Assembly: GCA_937958185.1 (NCBI GenBank)
Contig: CALFFN010000028.1
Location: 62,001 to 126,000 of the forward strand
Reading direction: 5' to 3'
Source of the DNA: an uncultured Neglectibacter sp.
GTDB lineage: Bacteria > Bacillota > Clostridia > Oscillospirales > Acutalibacteraceae
DNA length: 64,000 nucleotides
Numbering within the stretch: the stretch's first letter is position 1; the number at the start of each line of letters is the position of its first letter. Below are positions 1-8,739 of the stretch, one piece after another. The position numbers were made by a program, and so were the translations under genes. The notes below the pieces were generated by a model. It saw nothing but the letters and a program-made list of their open reading frames with translations. It did no database searches and was not told the origin of the DNA.

Positions 1-464
1 ACAGCAGCACATCTTTATAGAAATACTTTCCTTCCAGGATACCGCCGTTTTGGAACGTCCCCTCCCAGCGGTCGGTTTCGTTCCCCAGTACGCCTTCCCC
101 CTGGTACACATCGTCACGGTACTCGCCTTCGTAATAGGTCCCGTCTTCCCATTCCGATCTGCCATGACCGTTCCAGTGCCCCATATCCCATTCCCCGGTA
201 TAGGTCCAGGCTCCGCCTTCTGCGTTCTGAGAAGTAAACGTCCCCTGTCCGTGGGGAAGACCGTCCTTCATTTCCCCCGTGTAAGTTCCTGTACGCGTTC
301 CATAGGAAAATTCCAGCGTCAGCTCCAAAGCGCTGACCGTTCCGGCGCTTCCCGAGCTTTCCGGCGCTTTTGACGAGCCTGGCGCCGGCATCAGCAGCGC
401 ACAGGCGGAAAGCCCCAGCAAAAGAAGCCCTGCCGCCAGAAAAGATGCAAGCAACTTTTTCATA
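1..464 (-). CDS. MORN-repeat lipoprotein (3' end outside window)
   Basis: The reading frame starts at an ATG behind GGGAGGAATTTTT and runs off the left edge, so the C-terminus is missing. The N-terminus is a lipoprotein signal: MKKLL, a hydrophobic stretch, then the lipobox LSAC, so the protein should be lipid-anchored on the outer face of the membrane. After a Ser/Pro/Gly linker come MORN-type repeats with YxGE and GxG patterns (YTGEMKDGLPHGQGTF, then YTGEWDMGHWNGHG, then YEGEYRDDVYQGEG). MORN repeats are commonly interaction or lipid-proximal modules; the role here is unknown. It lies about 60 bp downstream of rsmI on the same strand and has its own strong ribosome binding site. Confidence 0.8.
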
Positions 465-524
465 AAAATTCCTCCCTGTTTCCTTTTTCCCGATCCTCTG
501 CTATAAAGCGGTGCTGTGCCCGCG

Positions 525-1370
525 TTATTTTTCACTTAAAATCCGATAGATATCGCCCTTGCGCAGCCCGGTGAGCCGGGCTGCTTCCTTTGCCGCGTCG
601 GCGGCGGAAAGCCCCTGCTCCATCTTTTCCCGGGCAAGCCCGGCAGCGTCCTCCACCGTGTATTCCTCCTGCGGCTCGGCAGAGGCTTGCGCCCCTGCGA
701 CCACCAGCACATATTCTCCCTTTGGCTCATGCTCCCGATAATGGGCGGCGGCGGTGCGCAGATCCGTGCGCCAGACCTCCTCGTGGAGTTTTGTCAGCTC
801 CCGGACAACGGCAAGCTTCCTGTCCCCGCCGAACAGCTTTTCCAGATCGGCGAGGGTCTTCCGTAGCTTGTGGGGGGCTTCGTAAAAGACCATGGTGCGG
901 GTCTCGTGCTCCACAGAAAGGAGATGCTCCCGGCGGCTGCGCTTATTCATGCTCAAAAAGCCCTCGAAAGTGAACCGCCCGGTGGGCAGCCCGCTGACCG
1001 CCAGCGCGGAGATCACCGCCGTGGGTCCGGGCACCACATACACCGGGATATGTTCCACCGCGCAGGCGGCAACCAGCGTTTCCCCCGGGTCGGAAATGGC
1101 AGGCATTCCCGCGTCCGACACCAGCGCGCAGGTCTCCCCCGCCCGCAGGCGCTGCAAAATAAGCTCCCCATGCTGTATTTTATTGTGCTCAAAATAGCTC
1201 ATCAGGGGCTTTTTGATGTCAAAACGATTTAAGAGCTTCATGGTCACCCTGGTGTCCTCGGCGGCAATGAAATCCGCCCCCCTCAGCGTTTCCACTCCTC
1301 TGGGGGAAAAGTCCTCCAGATTCCCGATGGGCGTTCCCACCACATACAACGCGCCTTTTTCCAGCTTCAC
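525..1370 (-). CDS. rsmI: 16S rRNA (cytidine-1402-2'-O)-methyltransferase RsmI
   Basis: Predicted 281-aa SAM-dependent methyltransferase that 2'-O-methylates C1402 in the 16S rRNA decoding centre. The tetrapyrrole-methylase-type fold is recognisable from GTPIGNL (residues 12-18), the AAEDTR motif and the SDAGMPAISDPG loop. The open frame extends far upstream, but the start is best placed at a GTG that overlaps the stop of the TrmN6-like gene (GTGA), giving the usual family length of about 280 aa and MKLEKGALYVVG as N-terminus. The overlap implies translational coupling. The order with ricT, holB and darA matches the Bacillus yaaQ-yabC neighbourhood. Confidence 0.95.
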   Translation of the reverse strand: MKLEKGALYVVGTPIGNLEDFSPRGVETLRGADFIAAEDTRVTMKLLNRFDIKKPLMSYFEHNKIQHGELILQRLRAGETCALVSDAGMPAISDPGETLVAACAVEHIPVYVVPGPTAVISALAVSGLPTGRFTFEGFLSMNKRSRREHLLSVEHETRTMVFYEAPHKLRKTLADLEKLFGGDRKLAVVRELTKLHEEVWRTDLRTAAAHYREHEPKGEYVLVVAGAQASAEPQEEYTVEDAAGLAREKMEQGLSAADAAKEAARLTGLRKGDIYRILSEK

Positions 1371-2128
1371 CGGCGTTCTTCCCTTTCCGGGGCTTTTCCG
1401 TATTCCCCGTAGATTTTCAGCATTTCTTCCGTAAAATTCCCGCTGCCGTCCGAAATCAGCAGCGTTGGTTCTATATCTACGCCGGGTCTTCCGCCCCGGC
1501 GGCATTCCAGCAAAAATAAGTAAGGTCTTTTTCCCGGCGCTGACTGCACCAGCCGCAGCCGCTTGGGCTCCAGCCCGTGCTGGCGGGACACCTCCACCGC
1601 TTCCGCCAGCCGTTCCCCCGGCAGGCAGACGCACAGCCGCCCGCCGAACCGCAGCGCGTACCGGGCTGCGTCCGCCAGTTGCAGCAGGGAAAGTCTTTCC
1701 TCGTGCCGGGCGGTTTTCCTCGCTCCCTCCCCGGCTTCCCCACTGCACAGGGGATAATAGGGCGGGTTGCAAGCGATCAGATGAAAGCCCTGGTGGGGCA
1801 GAAGCTCCCGGAAATCCCTCACGTCGCCCTGCACCACCTGGATTTTTCCCGACAGACCGTTTTCCAGAACGGACTGCTCCGCAAGCCGCGCCGCGGCACC
1901 CTGCAGTTCCACTGCCAGCACAGCTTCCGGGGCTGCCCGGGCGCACCACAGCAGGGGGATCGTCCCGCAGCCCGTGCCGAGATCGGCGCAGCGCTCCCGG
2001 GGGCGGGGCAGGGAAAAATCCGCGAGCAGCAGGGTGTCGGTGTTAAACCCATGCTCCTTTGTGGTCAGCACGCGGAAGCCCTTTCCCAAGGGCTCCCATT
2101 TAGCTTCCGGCTGCAGTTCCGTTCTCAT
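1367..2128 (-). CDS. trmN: TrmN6-like tRNA (adenine-N6)-methyltransferase
   Basis: 253-aa class I SAM methyltransferase of the TrmN6/YfiC (B. subtilis YabB) type, predicted to modify tRNA adenine. Residues 48-58 form the SAM motif I (ADLGTGCGTIPLL) and residues 121-124 are NPPY, the N6-adenine methyltransferase signature. The start chosen is an ATG at MRTELQPEAKWEPLG; the frame continues upstream, but the extra sequence does not resemble the family and runs into the ferredoxin gene. The stop overlaps the rsmI start by 4 bp. The exact tRNA target is not deducible. Confidence 0.88.
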   Translation of the reverse strand: MRTELQPEAKWEPLGKGFRVLTTKEHGFNTDTLLLADFSLPRPRERCADLGTGCGTIPLLWCARAAPEAVLAVELQGAAARLAEQSVLENGLSGKIQVVQGDVRDFRELLPHQGFHLIACNPPYYPLCSGEAGEGARKTARHEERLSLLQLADAARYALRFGGRLCVCLPGERLAEAVEVSRQHGLEPKRLRLVQSAPGKRPYLFLLECRRGGRPGVDIEPTLLISDGSGNFTEEMLKIYGEYGKAPEREERR

Positions 2129-2235
2129 CACAGGGCGTCCCACGCTTTCCAAAAAATCAGAAAAAAGAAGAACCCGGAGATAAGACGCGCTTCTCCCCGG
2201 ATTCCGCTTTTCCGAATCAATAACCCGAAAGCCGA

Positions 2236-2436
<201 letters not shown>

Positions 2437-2580
2437 TTATTCTAGCACATTTCTACTAAAAATCAAGACATTTCTTTTCCTGTCAGTCGCCTTTTTACGA
2501 ATATGCCAGGCATTCCCAAAAGAGCCGGCATAACGATCCGCCCCGTTGTCAATGCATTTCAGAATTTCCCTGTTTGTCAT
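2437..2580 (-). CDS. small hypothetical protein, 47 aa
   Basis: ATG with GGAGGGAAAT directly upstream gives a 47-aa basic peptide beginning MTNREILKCIDNGADRYAGS. It has no signal peptide, membrane segment or recognisable motif. The good ribosome binding site and the position just ahead of the ferredoxin gene (30 bp) support translation, but short length means it could be spurious. It lies downstream of the ricT terminator, so it would need its own promoter. Confidence 0.45.
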   Translation of the reverse strand: MTNREILKCIDNGADRYAGSFGNAWHIRKKATDRKRNVLIFSRNVLE

Positions 2581-2656
2581 ATTTCCCTCCGTACCCTTGG
2601 CGCGGCAGTTTCCCTTTCCCGCGGTTTTCCACTTCTTACAACAAAATTTCCCATAG

Positions 2657-2683
2657 AAAAAAGCTCCCTGAGGGAGCTTTTTT
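2657..2683 (-). terminator. intrinsic terminator after ricT
   Basis: Perfect stem AAGCTCCC / GGGAGCTT with a 2-nt loop, flanked by A6 and T6 runs, so it can act on both strands. It lies 20 bp beyond the ricT stop and should end the darA-holB-ricT transcript. Confidence 0.85.
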
Positions 2684-2702
2684 CTAACTGCTGACAACTG
2701 CT

Positions 2703-3566
2703 TTATTCCAGATTCTTCAGCTGCTCCGCTTCTTTTTTGTCCACCTTGATCTTTCCGTCCCGCAGGACCTTCACCTCGTCCACCTGATAGACCTTTGGGG
2801 CGGCGTCGGGGTCCTTGTCCAGCCGGACGGTGAGCTTTCTGGTCAGCAGGTTCTGGTCGATGACCACGCCCTTGCCGTCCGGGGTGGAAACTAAAGCGTT
2901 TACCTTGGGGGTGGTGCGCAGCAGGTCCTGATAGGCTTCCTGCTCATATTTCAGGCAGCACATCAGGCGCCCGCAGGCGCCGGAAATCTTCACGGGGTTC
3001 AGGGAAAGCCCCTGCTCCTTTGCCATTTTGATGGACACAGGCTGGAAGCTGCCTAAAAACGACCCGCAGCAGAAGGGTCTCCCACACACGCCGATACCGC
3101 CCAGCATTTTCGCCTCGTCCCGCACGCCGATCTGCCGCAGCTCGATCCTGGTGCGGAACTGCCCTGCCAGGTCTTTCACCAGCTCCCGGAAATCCACACG
3201 ACCGTCGGCAGTGAAATAAAACAGTATCTTGCTGTTGTCGAAGGTGTATTCCACCTCTACCAGCTTCATTTCCAGCCCGCGTTCGGCAATTTTCCCCTCG
3301 CAGATGCGAAACGCCTCTTTTTCTTTCCGGCGGTTCTCCTCTACCCGGCGCAGGTCGTCCTTGTTCGCCTTGCGGATCAGCTTCCGCAAAGGCTGCACGA
3401 TGGAGCTGTCGCTCACTTCCTGATTCTTCATGGCGATCTCGCCGCATTCCACGCCGCGGGAGGTTTCCACGACGACCTTTTCCCCGCAGGCCAGCTTTTC
3501 CTGACCGGGGTCAAAATAATAAATTTTCCCTGTATCTCGAAACCGTACTCCGACGACCTCTGCCAT
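2703..3566 (-). CDS. ricT: PSP1-domain protein RicT (YaaT)
   Basis: 287 aa, PSP1 C-terminal domain family. In B. subtilis RicT works with RicA and RicF as an Fe-S complex that stimulates RNase Y maturation of mRNAs and affects sporulation and biofilm formation. The Cys-rich signatures GVCGRPFCC (Cys161, 166, 167) and ACGRLMCC (Cys198, 203, 204) are intact, consistent with cluster binding. Start at MAEVVGVRF, behind AAAGGAGAGTTTGT; the longer open frame upstream overlaps holB and is a shadow. The order darA-holB-ricT is the conserved Firmicutes arrangement. Confidence 0.94.
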   Translation of the reverse strand: MAEVVGVRFRDTGKIYYFDPGQEKLACGEKVVVETSRGVECGEIAMKNQEVSDSSIVQPLRKLIRKANKDDLRRVEENRRKEKEAFRICEGKIAERGLEMKLVEVEYTFDNSKILFYFTADGRVDFRELVKDLAGQFRTRIELRQIGVRDEAKMLGGIGVCGRPFCCGSFLGSFQPVSIKMAKEQGLSLNPVKISGACGRLMCCLKYEQEAYQDLLRTTPKVNALVSTPDGKGVVIDQNLLTRKLTVRLDKDPDAAPKVYQVDEVKVLRDGKIKVDKKEAEQLKNLE

Positions 3567-3619
3567 ACAAACTCTCCTTTTTCCCGGCGGTCTGGCGCCG
3601 CCGTCTATGGTAGCTTCCT

Positions 3620-4603
3620 TTATTTTCCTGCCGCTTCCCGCAGCTGGGAACAGAGACAGCAGATCAGCAGGCTCATGTTGGCGTTTCGTTCCAGCTTTTT
3701 CCGAAATTCCTCCGGGATCTCCGGCAGCCTGCACAGCCGGTTCTTCGGCAAGCCGGACAACAGGTCCGCTTCCCTGTGGGCGCTGCCCAGCAGGCTTGTC
3801 CCGCCCATGCGCAGCACGCAGGCGTCCCGGAAAATCACCGACAATCTCCCCAGCACTTCCCCGCAGAGCTTTCTGTCCTTTTGCAGCGGCGCGGCGGCTT
3901 TCAGCAGCGCGTCTCCGCTTTTGTCCATCACTCCCGCAGCCATGGCGGCGGCGATTTCCGCCGCCTGGGCGGAGGCACCCCCCTGGGCTTCCTCCAGCAT
4001 TCTGCCGATATTCCCGCCGCAAAGCTCCGCCAGCCGTCTGGCGGCGGTGCTGTCCACGCCGGCAGCCCGCTCCACATAGGCGGCGGCTTCCTCCGGCGGG
4101 GGTGGCTTCAGGGTAAAGCTCTGCACCCGGGAACGAATGGTGGGCAGCAGCTGCTCCGCCGACTCGCACACCAAAAGGAACACCGCCCCTTCCGGCGGCT
4201 CCTCGATCACCTTCAGGAGCTTATTCTGGGCGGCTTCGGAGGTGCGCGCGCCCATCAGCAGGATATACACGCTCACGTCCGCTTCCTCCGGCATACGGTA
4301 AGCGTCGGCAGTGACTGCCTTTATGGTATCAACGCTAAGGGAGCGGGTCGCCCCGCTCCCTTCTTCCACCCGGATATCGGGATGCGAACCGGCAACGGCG
4401 CGGATACAGGAGGGGCATTCCCCGCAGGGGGCTGCCTCCCGGTTTCTGCACACCAGCGCTTTTGCGATCAGCTTTGCCATAGTTCGCTTGCCGCAGCCCG
4501 CCTCCCCCTGCAGCACGACGGCATGGGGAAAGCGATGCTGGGCGAAAGCAGCGGACAGCGCCGCCTTCACCTCGTCATTTCCTAAAAAGCCGGAAAAATT
4601 CAT
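3620..4603 (-). CDS. holB: DNA polymerase III subunit delta'
   Basis: 327-aa clamp-loader AAA+ subunit that helps load the beta sliding clamp. Residues 33-41 (GEAGCGKRT) are the P-loop and Cys52, 60, 63 and 66 (C-x7-CGECPSC) are the clamp-loader zinc module. The SRC-like motif is seen in IRSRVQSF. The ATG overlaps the darA stop by one base (TGATG), indicating translational coupling. The length is normal for Firmicutes HolB. Confidence 0.94.
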   Translation of the reverse strand: MNFSGFLGNDEVKAALSAAFAQHRFPHAVVLQGEAGCGKRTMAKLIAKALVCRNREAAPCGECPSCIRAVAGSHPDIRVEEGSGATRSLSVDTIKAVTADAYRMPEEADVSVYILLMGARTSEAAQNKLLKVIEEPPEGAVFLLVCESAEQLLPTIRSRVQSFTLKPPPPEEAAAYVERAAGVDSTAARRLAELCGGNIGRMLEEAQGGASAQAAEIAAAMAAGVMDKSGDALLKAAAPLQKDRKLCGEVLGRLSVIFRDACVLRMGGTSLLGSAHREADLLSGLPKNRLCRLPEIPEEFRKKLERNANMSLLICCLCSQLREAAGK

Positions 4604-4926
4604 CAGACCTTCTCAAAACGATCCACGTTCAGCACAAAGATGGTGGAGCCGCCCACGGTGACTTCCACCGGGAAGGAGGAATACATGCCCACGTCCATGG
4701 TGGAGGTGCTGGGAACGATCTGGGTACGGCGGCTGCTGTACTTGGAAATCAGCCCGATCACGTCGTCCACCTTTTCGTCGTCCACGCCGGAAATGAAGGT
4801 GGTGTTGCCCGCCATCAGAAAGCCGCCGGTGGTGGCGAGCTTCGTCACGGAATAGCCTTCCCTGGTCAGCGCAGAGGACACGGCGCCGCTGTCGTCATTG
4901 CTTACGATTGCAAGAATCAGTTTCAT
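4603..4926 (-). CDS. darA: cyclic-di-AMP receptor, DarA/PstA family
   Basis: 107-aa PII-like protein of the DUF970 family that binds c-di-AMP as a trimer. Recognisable from MKLILAIVSNDDSGAVSSAL and the GGFLMAGNTTFISGV segment, which in characterised members lines the ligand pocket. The start chosen is the second in-frame ATG, 10 nt after GGAAAGG; an ATG 9 nt upstream is too close to the ribosome binding site. First gene of the darA-holB-ricT unit. Confidence 0.95.
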   Translation of the reverse strand: MKLILAIVSNDDSGAVSSALTREGYSVTKLATTGGFLMAGNTTFISGVDDEKVDDVIGLISKYSSRRTQIVPSTSTMDVGMYSSFPVEVTVGGSTIFVLNVDRFEKV

Positions 4927-5041
4927 AAAAACCATGCCTTTCCGGGCAGCCGTTTCCGTTTGCCCGCGGGATTATTTCGTTCGGTAAATCTGTTTTACCA
5001 TAGGCGCTGAAAGCGCCGGCTGCAAATGATCTTCCGTAGTC

Positions 5042-5047
5042 ATTATA
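5042..5047 (-). promoter_or_regulatory. darA: extended -10 promoter of darA-holB-ricT
   Basis: On the minus strand TATAAT is preceded by TGA, a perfect TGnTATAAT extended -10. No convincing -35 is seen 17 bp upstream. It would start transcription about 110 nt ahead of darA. Confidence 0.55.
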
Positions 5048-5067
5048 TCATGGAAGCCGGGAAAATG

Positions 5068-6387
5068 CTAGGTTTTTTGAAAATTTTGTGAAAACCGTTT
5101 TTTCCTCTCCCGGTTTTCGCTGCCGCGCAATTCTTCTTTTATCTCGTTCCTGCACCAGAACAGCGCCAGAATATTGGGGACTGCCATCAAGCCGTTAAAG
5201 GCGTCCCCCAGCTGGAACACGGCTTTCAGAGGCAGGATACAGCCCAAAAACGCCGCCAGCGCCGACACGAGGGCAAACGCTGTTCTGCCCTTCCCGTGGG
5301 TCAGGTAGAACAGCCCCTCCCTCCCGTAGCAGCACCAGGAGATCACCGTCGCCGCGGCAAACAGCGCCGTGCAGAGGGAAACCGCCCAACTGCCCGGCTG
5401 TCCCAAAGCGGATTCGTAGGCAAAAAAGGTGAGCTTTGCCCCTTCCAGCATGGGAGAGCGGCAGCATAAAATGCAAAGCCCCGTTACCGTACACATGACA
5501 ATGGTATCCACAAATACCTGGAAAATCCCCATGCAGCCCAGCTCTACCGGGGTGCGGCGCTCCACCTTGTCATAGGCAAAGGCGGAGCTGCCCAGACCCG
5601 CTTCGTTGGTGAACACTCCCCGGGACACACCGGTTTTCAGCGCCAGCAGCGCCCCCGCCGTACCGCCCGCCCCGGCTCTGAGCGTGAACGCCTCCGCGAA
5701 AATGCTCTGGACCGCGCCGGGCAGGTTCTCCCGGAACACCCACAGCACCCCGAGGGAAGCGCCAAAAAACAGCAGCGTCATGGCGGGAACCAGGCGCTCC
5801 GTGATCTTCACCGCGAAGCTCAACCCGCCCCGCGCCACGAAAAAGACAAGGGCACCCAGCGCCAGCCCGGTGGCAGCCGCGGGCAGCCCAAAGCTTTCCA
5901 GCGACGCCGCGCAGGCGTTGGTCTGGGTCATGTTTCCCATGCCGAAGGAGGAAAGGCAGCACCCGGCGGCATACAGAGCCGCCAGGGGTTTTCCCCATTT
6001 TTGTACCGATTCGATGTATCCCAGCGCGCCGGGGGCGTTTTTGTGCTTCGCCGCAAGAAGGTTCTCCCCAAACACAGTCATCATGCCGAACAGGGAGGAG
6101 ACCCACATCCAGAAAAGCGCGCCTGGTCCGCCCACGGTGATGGCAGCCGCCACCCCCACGATATTTCCTGTGCCGATAGACCCGGCAAGGGCTGCCGTCA
6201 GCGCCTGGAACCGGGTGATCTCCCCCTCTTTTTTTCCTTCCTCTCCGCCGCCCACCGCCGCTTTCAGCCATCTTCCCACATGGCGCAGCTGGAAAAATCC
6301 TCCTGAAACGGAAAAATAGATTCCAGCCGCCAAAATCAGCAGCAGCACGTGCCAGCCCCACAGGGCGTCCCGCAATGCTTCAAGCAT
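5068..6387 (-). CDS. alanine/glycine:cation symporter family protein
   Basis: 439-aa integral membrane protein of the AGCS (AlsT/DagA) family, which imports alanine or glycine with Na+ or H+. Hydrophobic helices occupy nearly the whole chain; family landmarks include the N-terminal FFQLRHVGRWLKA, the GSIGTGNIVGVAAAI stretch and FTNEAGLGSSAFAY. The start overlaps the amidase-like gene by 8 bp and GAGG lies just upstream of the ATG. The C-terminus is charged and cytosolic. Substrate preference cannot be read from the sequence. Confidence 0.93.
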   Translation of the reverse strand: MLEALRDALWGWHVLLLILAAGIYFSVSGGFFQLRHVGRWLKAAVGGGEEGKKEGEITRFQALTAALAGSIGTGNIVGVAAAITVGGPGALFWMWVSSLFGMMTVFGENLLAAKHKNAPGALGYIESVQKWGKPLAALYAAGCCLSSFGMGNMTQTNACAASLESFGLPAAATGLALGALVFFVARGGLSFAVKITERLVPAMTLLFFGASLGVLWVFRENLPGAVQSIFAEAFTLRAGAGGTAGALLALKTGVSRGVFTNEAGLGSSAFAYDKVERRTPVELGCMGIFQVFVDTIVMCTVTGLCILCCRSPMLEGAKLTFFAYESALGQPGSWAVSLCTALFAAATVISWCCYGREGLFYLTHGKGRTAFALVSALAAFLGCILPLKAVFQLGDAFNGLMAVPNILALFWCRNEIKEELRGSENRERKKRFSQNFQKT

Positions 6388-6928
6388 GGTCAGCCTCGGG
6401 GCGCTCCACGGGGACTTCTAAGACCTCCTGAATTGCCTGGAGCAGTTTTTCGGCGATCTCCTCCGTGCCGTTGGTCAGCCACGCCTCGTCCTGGGGGTTG
6501 TCGTGGTAGGCAAGCTTGATGAGCAGCACGGGAACGTCCTTCATGGGGGTGGTTTCGGCTTCCGCCACAGGGCGGGGCCCCGCAAGCTCCGGCTGGGGGT
6601 AGGTTTCCTTCAGCCGGGCGGCAAATTTTTCCGCCGCCAGCTTGCCGTCGGCGCTGTGCTCCGCATAGCATACGTCCAGCCCTTTCCGCTGCCCGGCTGC
6701 TTCCGGCGGAGCCGTTTGCGAGCGCAGGCTGATATACAGGCTGCATTCCCCCGGGGATCCGGGCTGCCGGGGATCTTCCGGGGAAACCCGCGCCGCTTCT
6801 ACCTCTCCCCCGGCGGAAAGAAGCTGTATGGCGCGGTCCGCGATTTTCCCGATCCAGTACCCCTCCGTGCCGCCGTTGGGATATTCCGCCCCCGGCTGGG
6901 CTGGCAAATTGAAAATCACCCGTTTCAT
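6380..6928 (-). CDS. divergent N-acetylmuramoyl-L-alanine amidase-like protein
   Basis: 182 aa, start MKRVIFNLPAQPG behind AAAGGAGCCAATACC. The C-terminal segment VLLIKLAYHDNPQDEAWL resembles the AmiC/Amidase_3-type LLxExxYHDNxxDAxW segment seen in clostridial sporulation-linked amidases, and LYISLRSQ sits where the ISLHANA strand would be. The usual zinc-binding His and Glu positions are not clearly conserved, so catalytic activity is doubtful. No signal peptide is present. It is transcribed between the deacetylase and symporter genes. Confidence 0.5.
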   Translation of the reverse strand: MKRVIFNLPAQPGAEYPNGGTEGYWIGKIADRAIQLLSAGGEVEAARVSPEDPRQPGSPGECSLYISLRSQTAPPEAAGQRKGLDVCYAEHSADGKLAAEKFAARLKETYPQPELAGPRPVAEAETTPMKDVPVLLIKLAYHDNPQDEAWLTNGTEEIAEKLLQAIQEVLEVPVERPEADHA

Positions 6929-6993
6929 GGTATTGGCTCCTTTCTCACACCGTTTGACTGTTCCACCAAACAATATGTGCCGATTTTTTCCAA

Positions 6994-7881
6994 TCATTCC
7001 GGCAGCTTCATACGTTTGGTGAAAAACTCCTTTGAGCTCACCCCGGACGGGCGCAGGAACCGCCCCAAACCGTACAGGGATTCCGGGTCCCGGGTGACCT
7101 TTCCCGTCCTTTCCTCGCAGGTCAGGGTGCAGGAAAAGCCCAGCTCTTTCACGATTTCCGGCGTGGTGGCGCTCACCGCGCCAAAGGGGTATACAAAGGT
7201 CTGGGGCGCTGTGCCCACAGCTTCCTCGATGGCAGCTTGGGCTTTTTCCAAATCCGCAGTCAGCCGCTCCCGGTACTGCTGCTCCGTCTCCCCGGACATT
7301 TTTTTCACACCCACAGGGCTTTTGCTGCTTTTATGCAGGTCATAGCTGTGGTTCTCCACCTCTACCAGCCCGGAATCCGCCATTTCCTTCAGCTGCTCCC
7401 AGGTGCAGTGGGTATAATAGCCGTTCTTTTCCCCGCTTTCGGTATAAAACTCCGAAAAGTACCCGATGGGGGAAATGACAAATTTGCATTGGTGCTGCTT
7501 TGCCAGCTGGAAGGCATAGAGATAATTGTTGTAGTAGCCATCGTCAAAGGTGAGCATGATCGGCTTTTCCGGCAGTTCGCCCCCTTTGGTATAGGCGATC
7601 AGGTCCCGGGGCAGGATCGTGGTGTAGCCGTGGTCGTTCAGATATTTCATGTCGCTTTCCAGCTCGTCTGGGGAGATCACGTATTTCCCGTGATAGGCTC
7701 TGTCCTTCAGCACCGAATGGTACATCACCACGGGGATCTCCACCCCCTGCTCCACGGTGGCGGCGCTCACGGTGAAAAGCACCGCGAAAACCGCCGCTGC
7801 GCCCAGCACGGAAGCCGCAAGCAGCTTCCAGTTTATTTTGAAGGACGCATACAGAAAACCCTTTCCTCTGCCTTTTCCCAT
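6994..7881 (-). CDS. membrane-anchored polysaccharide deacetylase (NodB family)
   Basis: 295 aa. A transmembrane segment at residues 20-42 anchors an extracellular NodB-type domain. MYHS (53-56), TFDDGYYNN (111-119; DD metal/base pair) and HSYDLH (178-183; metal His pair) are the classical motifs of metal-dependent deacetylases acting on peptidoglycan or related glycans; spore-cortex PdaB/PdaA-type roles are possible. The start is placed at ATG after GGGCGGTGTTTTTT; a GTG three codons upstream is the alternative. The upstream hairpin contains the presumed ribosome binding site (separate entry). Confidence 0.9.
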   Translation of the reverse strand: MGKGRGKGFLYASFKINWKLLAASVLGAAAVFAVLFTVSAATVEQGVEIPVVMYHSVLKDRAYHGKYVISPDELESDMKYLNDHGYTTILPRDLIAYTKGGELPEKPIMLTFDDGYYNNYLYAFQLAKQHQCKFVISPIGYFSEFYTESGEKNGYYTHCTWEQLKEMADSGLVEVENHSYDLHKSSKSPVGVKKMSGETEQQYRERLTADLEKAQAAIEEAVGTAPQTFVYPFGAVSATTPEIVKELGFSCTLTCEERTGKVTRDPESLYGLGRFLRPSGVSSKEFFTKRMKLPE

Positions 7882-7889
7882 AAAAAACA

Positions 7890-7922
7890 CCGCCCTGTCT
7901 TACATATATAAGCACAGGGCGG
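7890..7922 (-). promoter_or_regulatory. hairpin plus T6 overlapping the deacetylase ribosome binding site
   Basis: Perfect 9-bp inverted repeat CCGCCCTGT / ACAGGGCGG with a 15-nt AT-rich loop. On the minus strand the 3' arm is the only purine-rich sequence ahead of the deacetylase ATG and is followed by GTTTTTTATG. It may be a terminator or attenuator placed at the start codon, or a structure that hides the ribosome binding site. Confidence 0.5.
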
Positions 7923-7935
7923 CAAAGATATGAAT

Positions 7936-7970
7936 TTAGATGCTGGATACTAGATGCTGGATTCTGGATA
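7936..7970. repeat. TAGATGCTGGA-type micro-repeat
   Basis: Two copies of TAGATGCTGGA separated by TAC, followed by TTCTGGA. The same motif recurs at 61373-61402 and, in reverse orientation, at 61471-61498. Confidence 0.7.
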
Positions 7971-8065
7971 AGTGCAAGGGCAAAAGTATCTTTTACGGCT
8001 GCGCTCCGCGGGCAGACAAGAACTTTTTACGTGAAGCGCAGCTTGGCTTTCAAATGTTTTGGGGT

Positions 8066-8566
8066 TTATCCCTTGCTCCTCCTGATTTCAAAGGATTCTC
8101 CATAAATTGACTCTTCCCGCACCACATCGTATTCATAGCCGGGGAAGTCCTTGCGGACCGTGATGGTGTTCAGGCAGTTGTAGCCCAGCTTTCGGTACAG
8201 GCGGATCGCCCCCTCGTTCCGGGCGGCGGCTTCGATGTACATACTTTGGGAGTATTGTTTTACAAGCTCCTCCGCCAGCCGTATGGCTTCCCTGCCGATT
8301 CCCTGCTTCTGGCAGGCGGGCAGGACGAACAGATCCTCCAGCCAGTCGATTTCCCCGCCCCGGCTGCCAAGGTGCAGGAACCCTACCGTGTCTCCGTCCC
8401 GGCGGATAAAATAGAGCCTGTGCCCCTGTGCCGTCCACGCGGCTAAATCCTCCCGCGCTTCCTCCGGCGGCATATCGTACTGGTTGTGGGCTTTCCAAAA
8501 TCCCCGGATCAGAGAGACTGCCTGCTCCTCCTCTCCCTGATATGCGGCAAGCTCTATCGTTTTCAT
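8066..8566 (-). CDS. GNAT family N-acetyltransferase
   Basis: 166-aa acetyl-CoA-dependent acyltransferase. The core motif A is EDLFVLPACQKQGIGREAIRLAEE (Q/RxxGxG/A-type pantetheine loop), followed by the ARNEGAIRLYRKLGY motif B. Start at MKTIELAAY behind AAGGAGAAATTTTT; the longer open frame upstream lacks a ribosome binding site. Single-domain and cytosolic. The substrate (amino acid, antibiotic or protein N-terminus) is unknown, and the neighbours give no clue. Confidence 0.88.
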   Translation of the reverse strand: MKTIELAAYQGEEEQAVSLIRGFWKAHNQYDMPPEEAREDLAAWTAQGHRLYFIRRDGDTVGFLHLGSRGGEIDWLEDLFVLPACQKQGIGREAIRLAEELVKQYSQSMYIEAAARNEGAIRLYRKLGYNCLNTITVRKDFPGYEYDVVREESIYGESFEIRRSKG

Positions 8567-8647
8567 AAAAATTTCTCCTTTGGGAAAGAAAATGCCGAAC
8601 CGCAGGGCTATAAAATCGGGAAGTGCCGATTCCACTAAACTAAAGTG

Positions 8648-8684
8648 TATCTTCTCCTCCGCCTGCGGCGGGGGAGAAGATACT
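8648..8684. repeat. GC-rich palindrome with CCGCCTGCGGCGG core
   Basis: Long inverted repeat: GTATCTTCTCC and GGAGAAGATAC arms around a CCGCCTGCGG core. It sits inside a wider pair of 10-bp inverted repeats (GCCGAACCGC at 8593-8602 and GCGGTTCGGC at 8719-8728), the second followed by T6 just beyond the ABC gene, so the whole may end transcription. A closely similar core lies at 61546-61582. Confidence 0.6.
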
Positions 8685-8739
8685 ACATAAAATCTATGGA
8701 ACGAACACTTTCCAAAACCGCGGTTCGGCGCTTTTTTGT

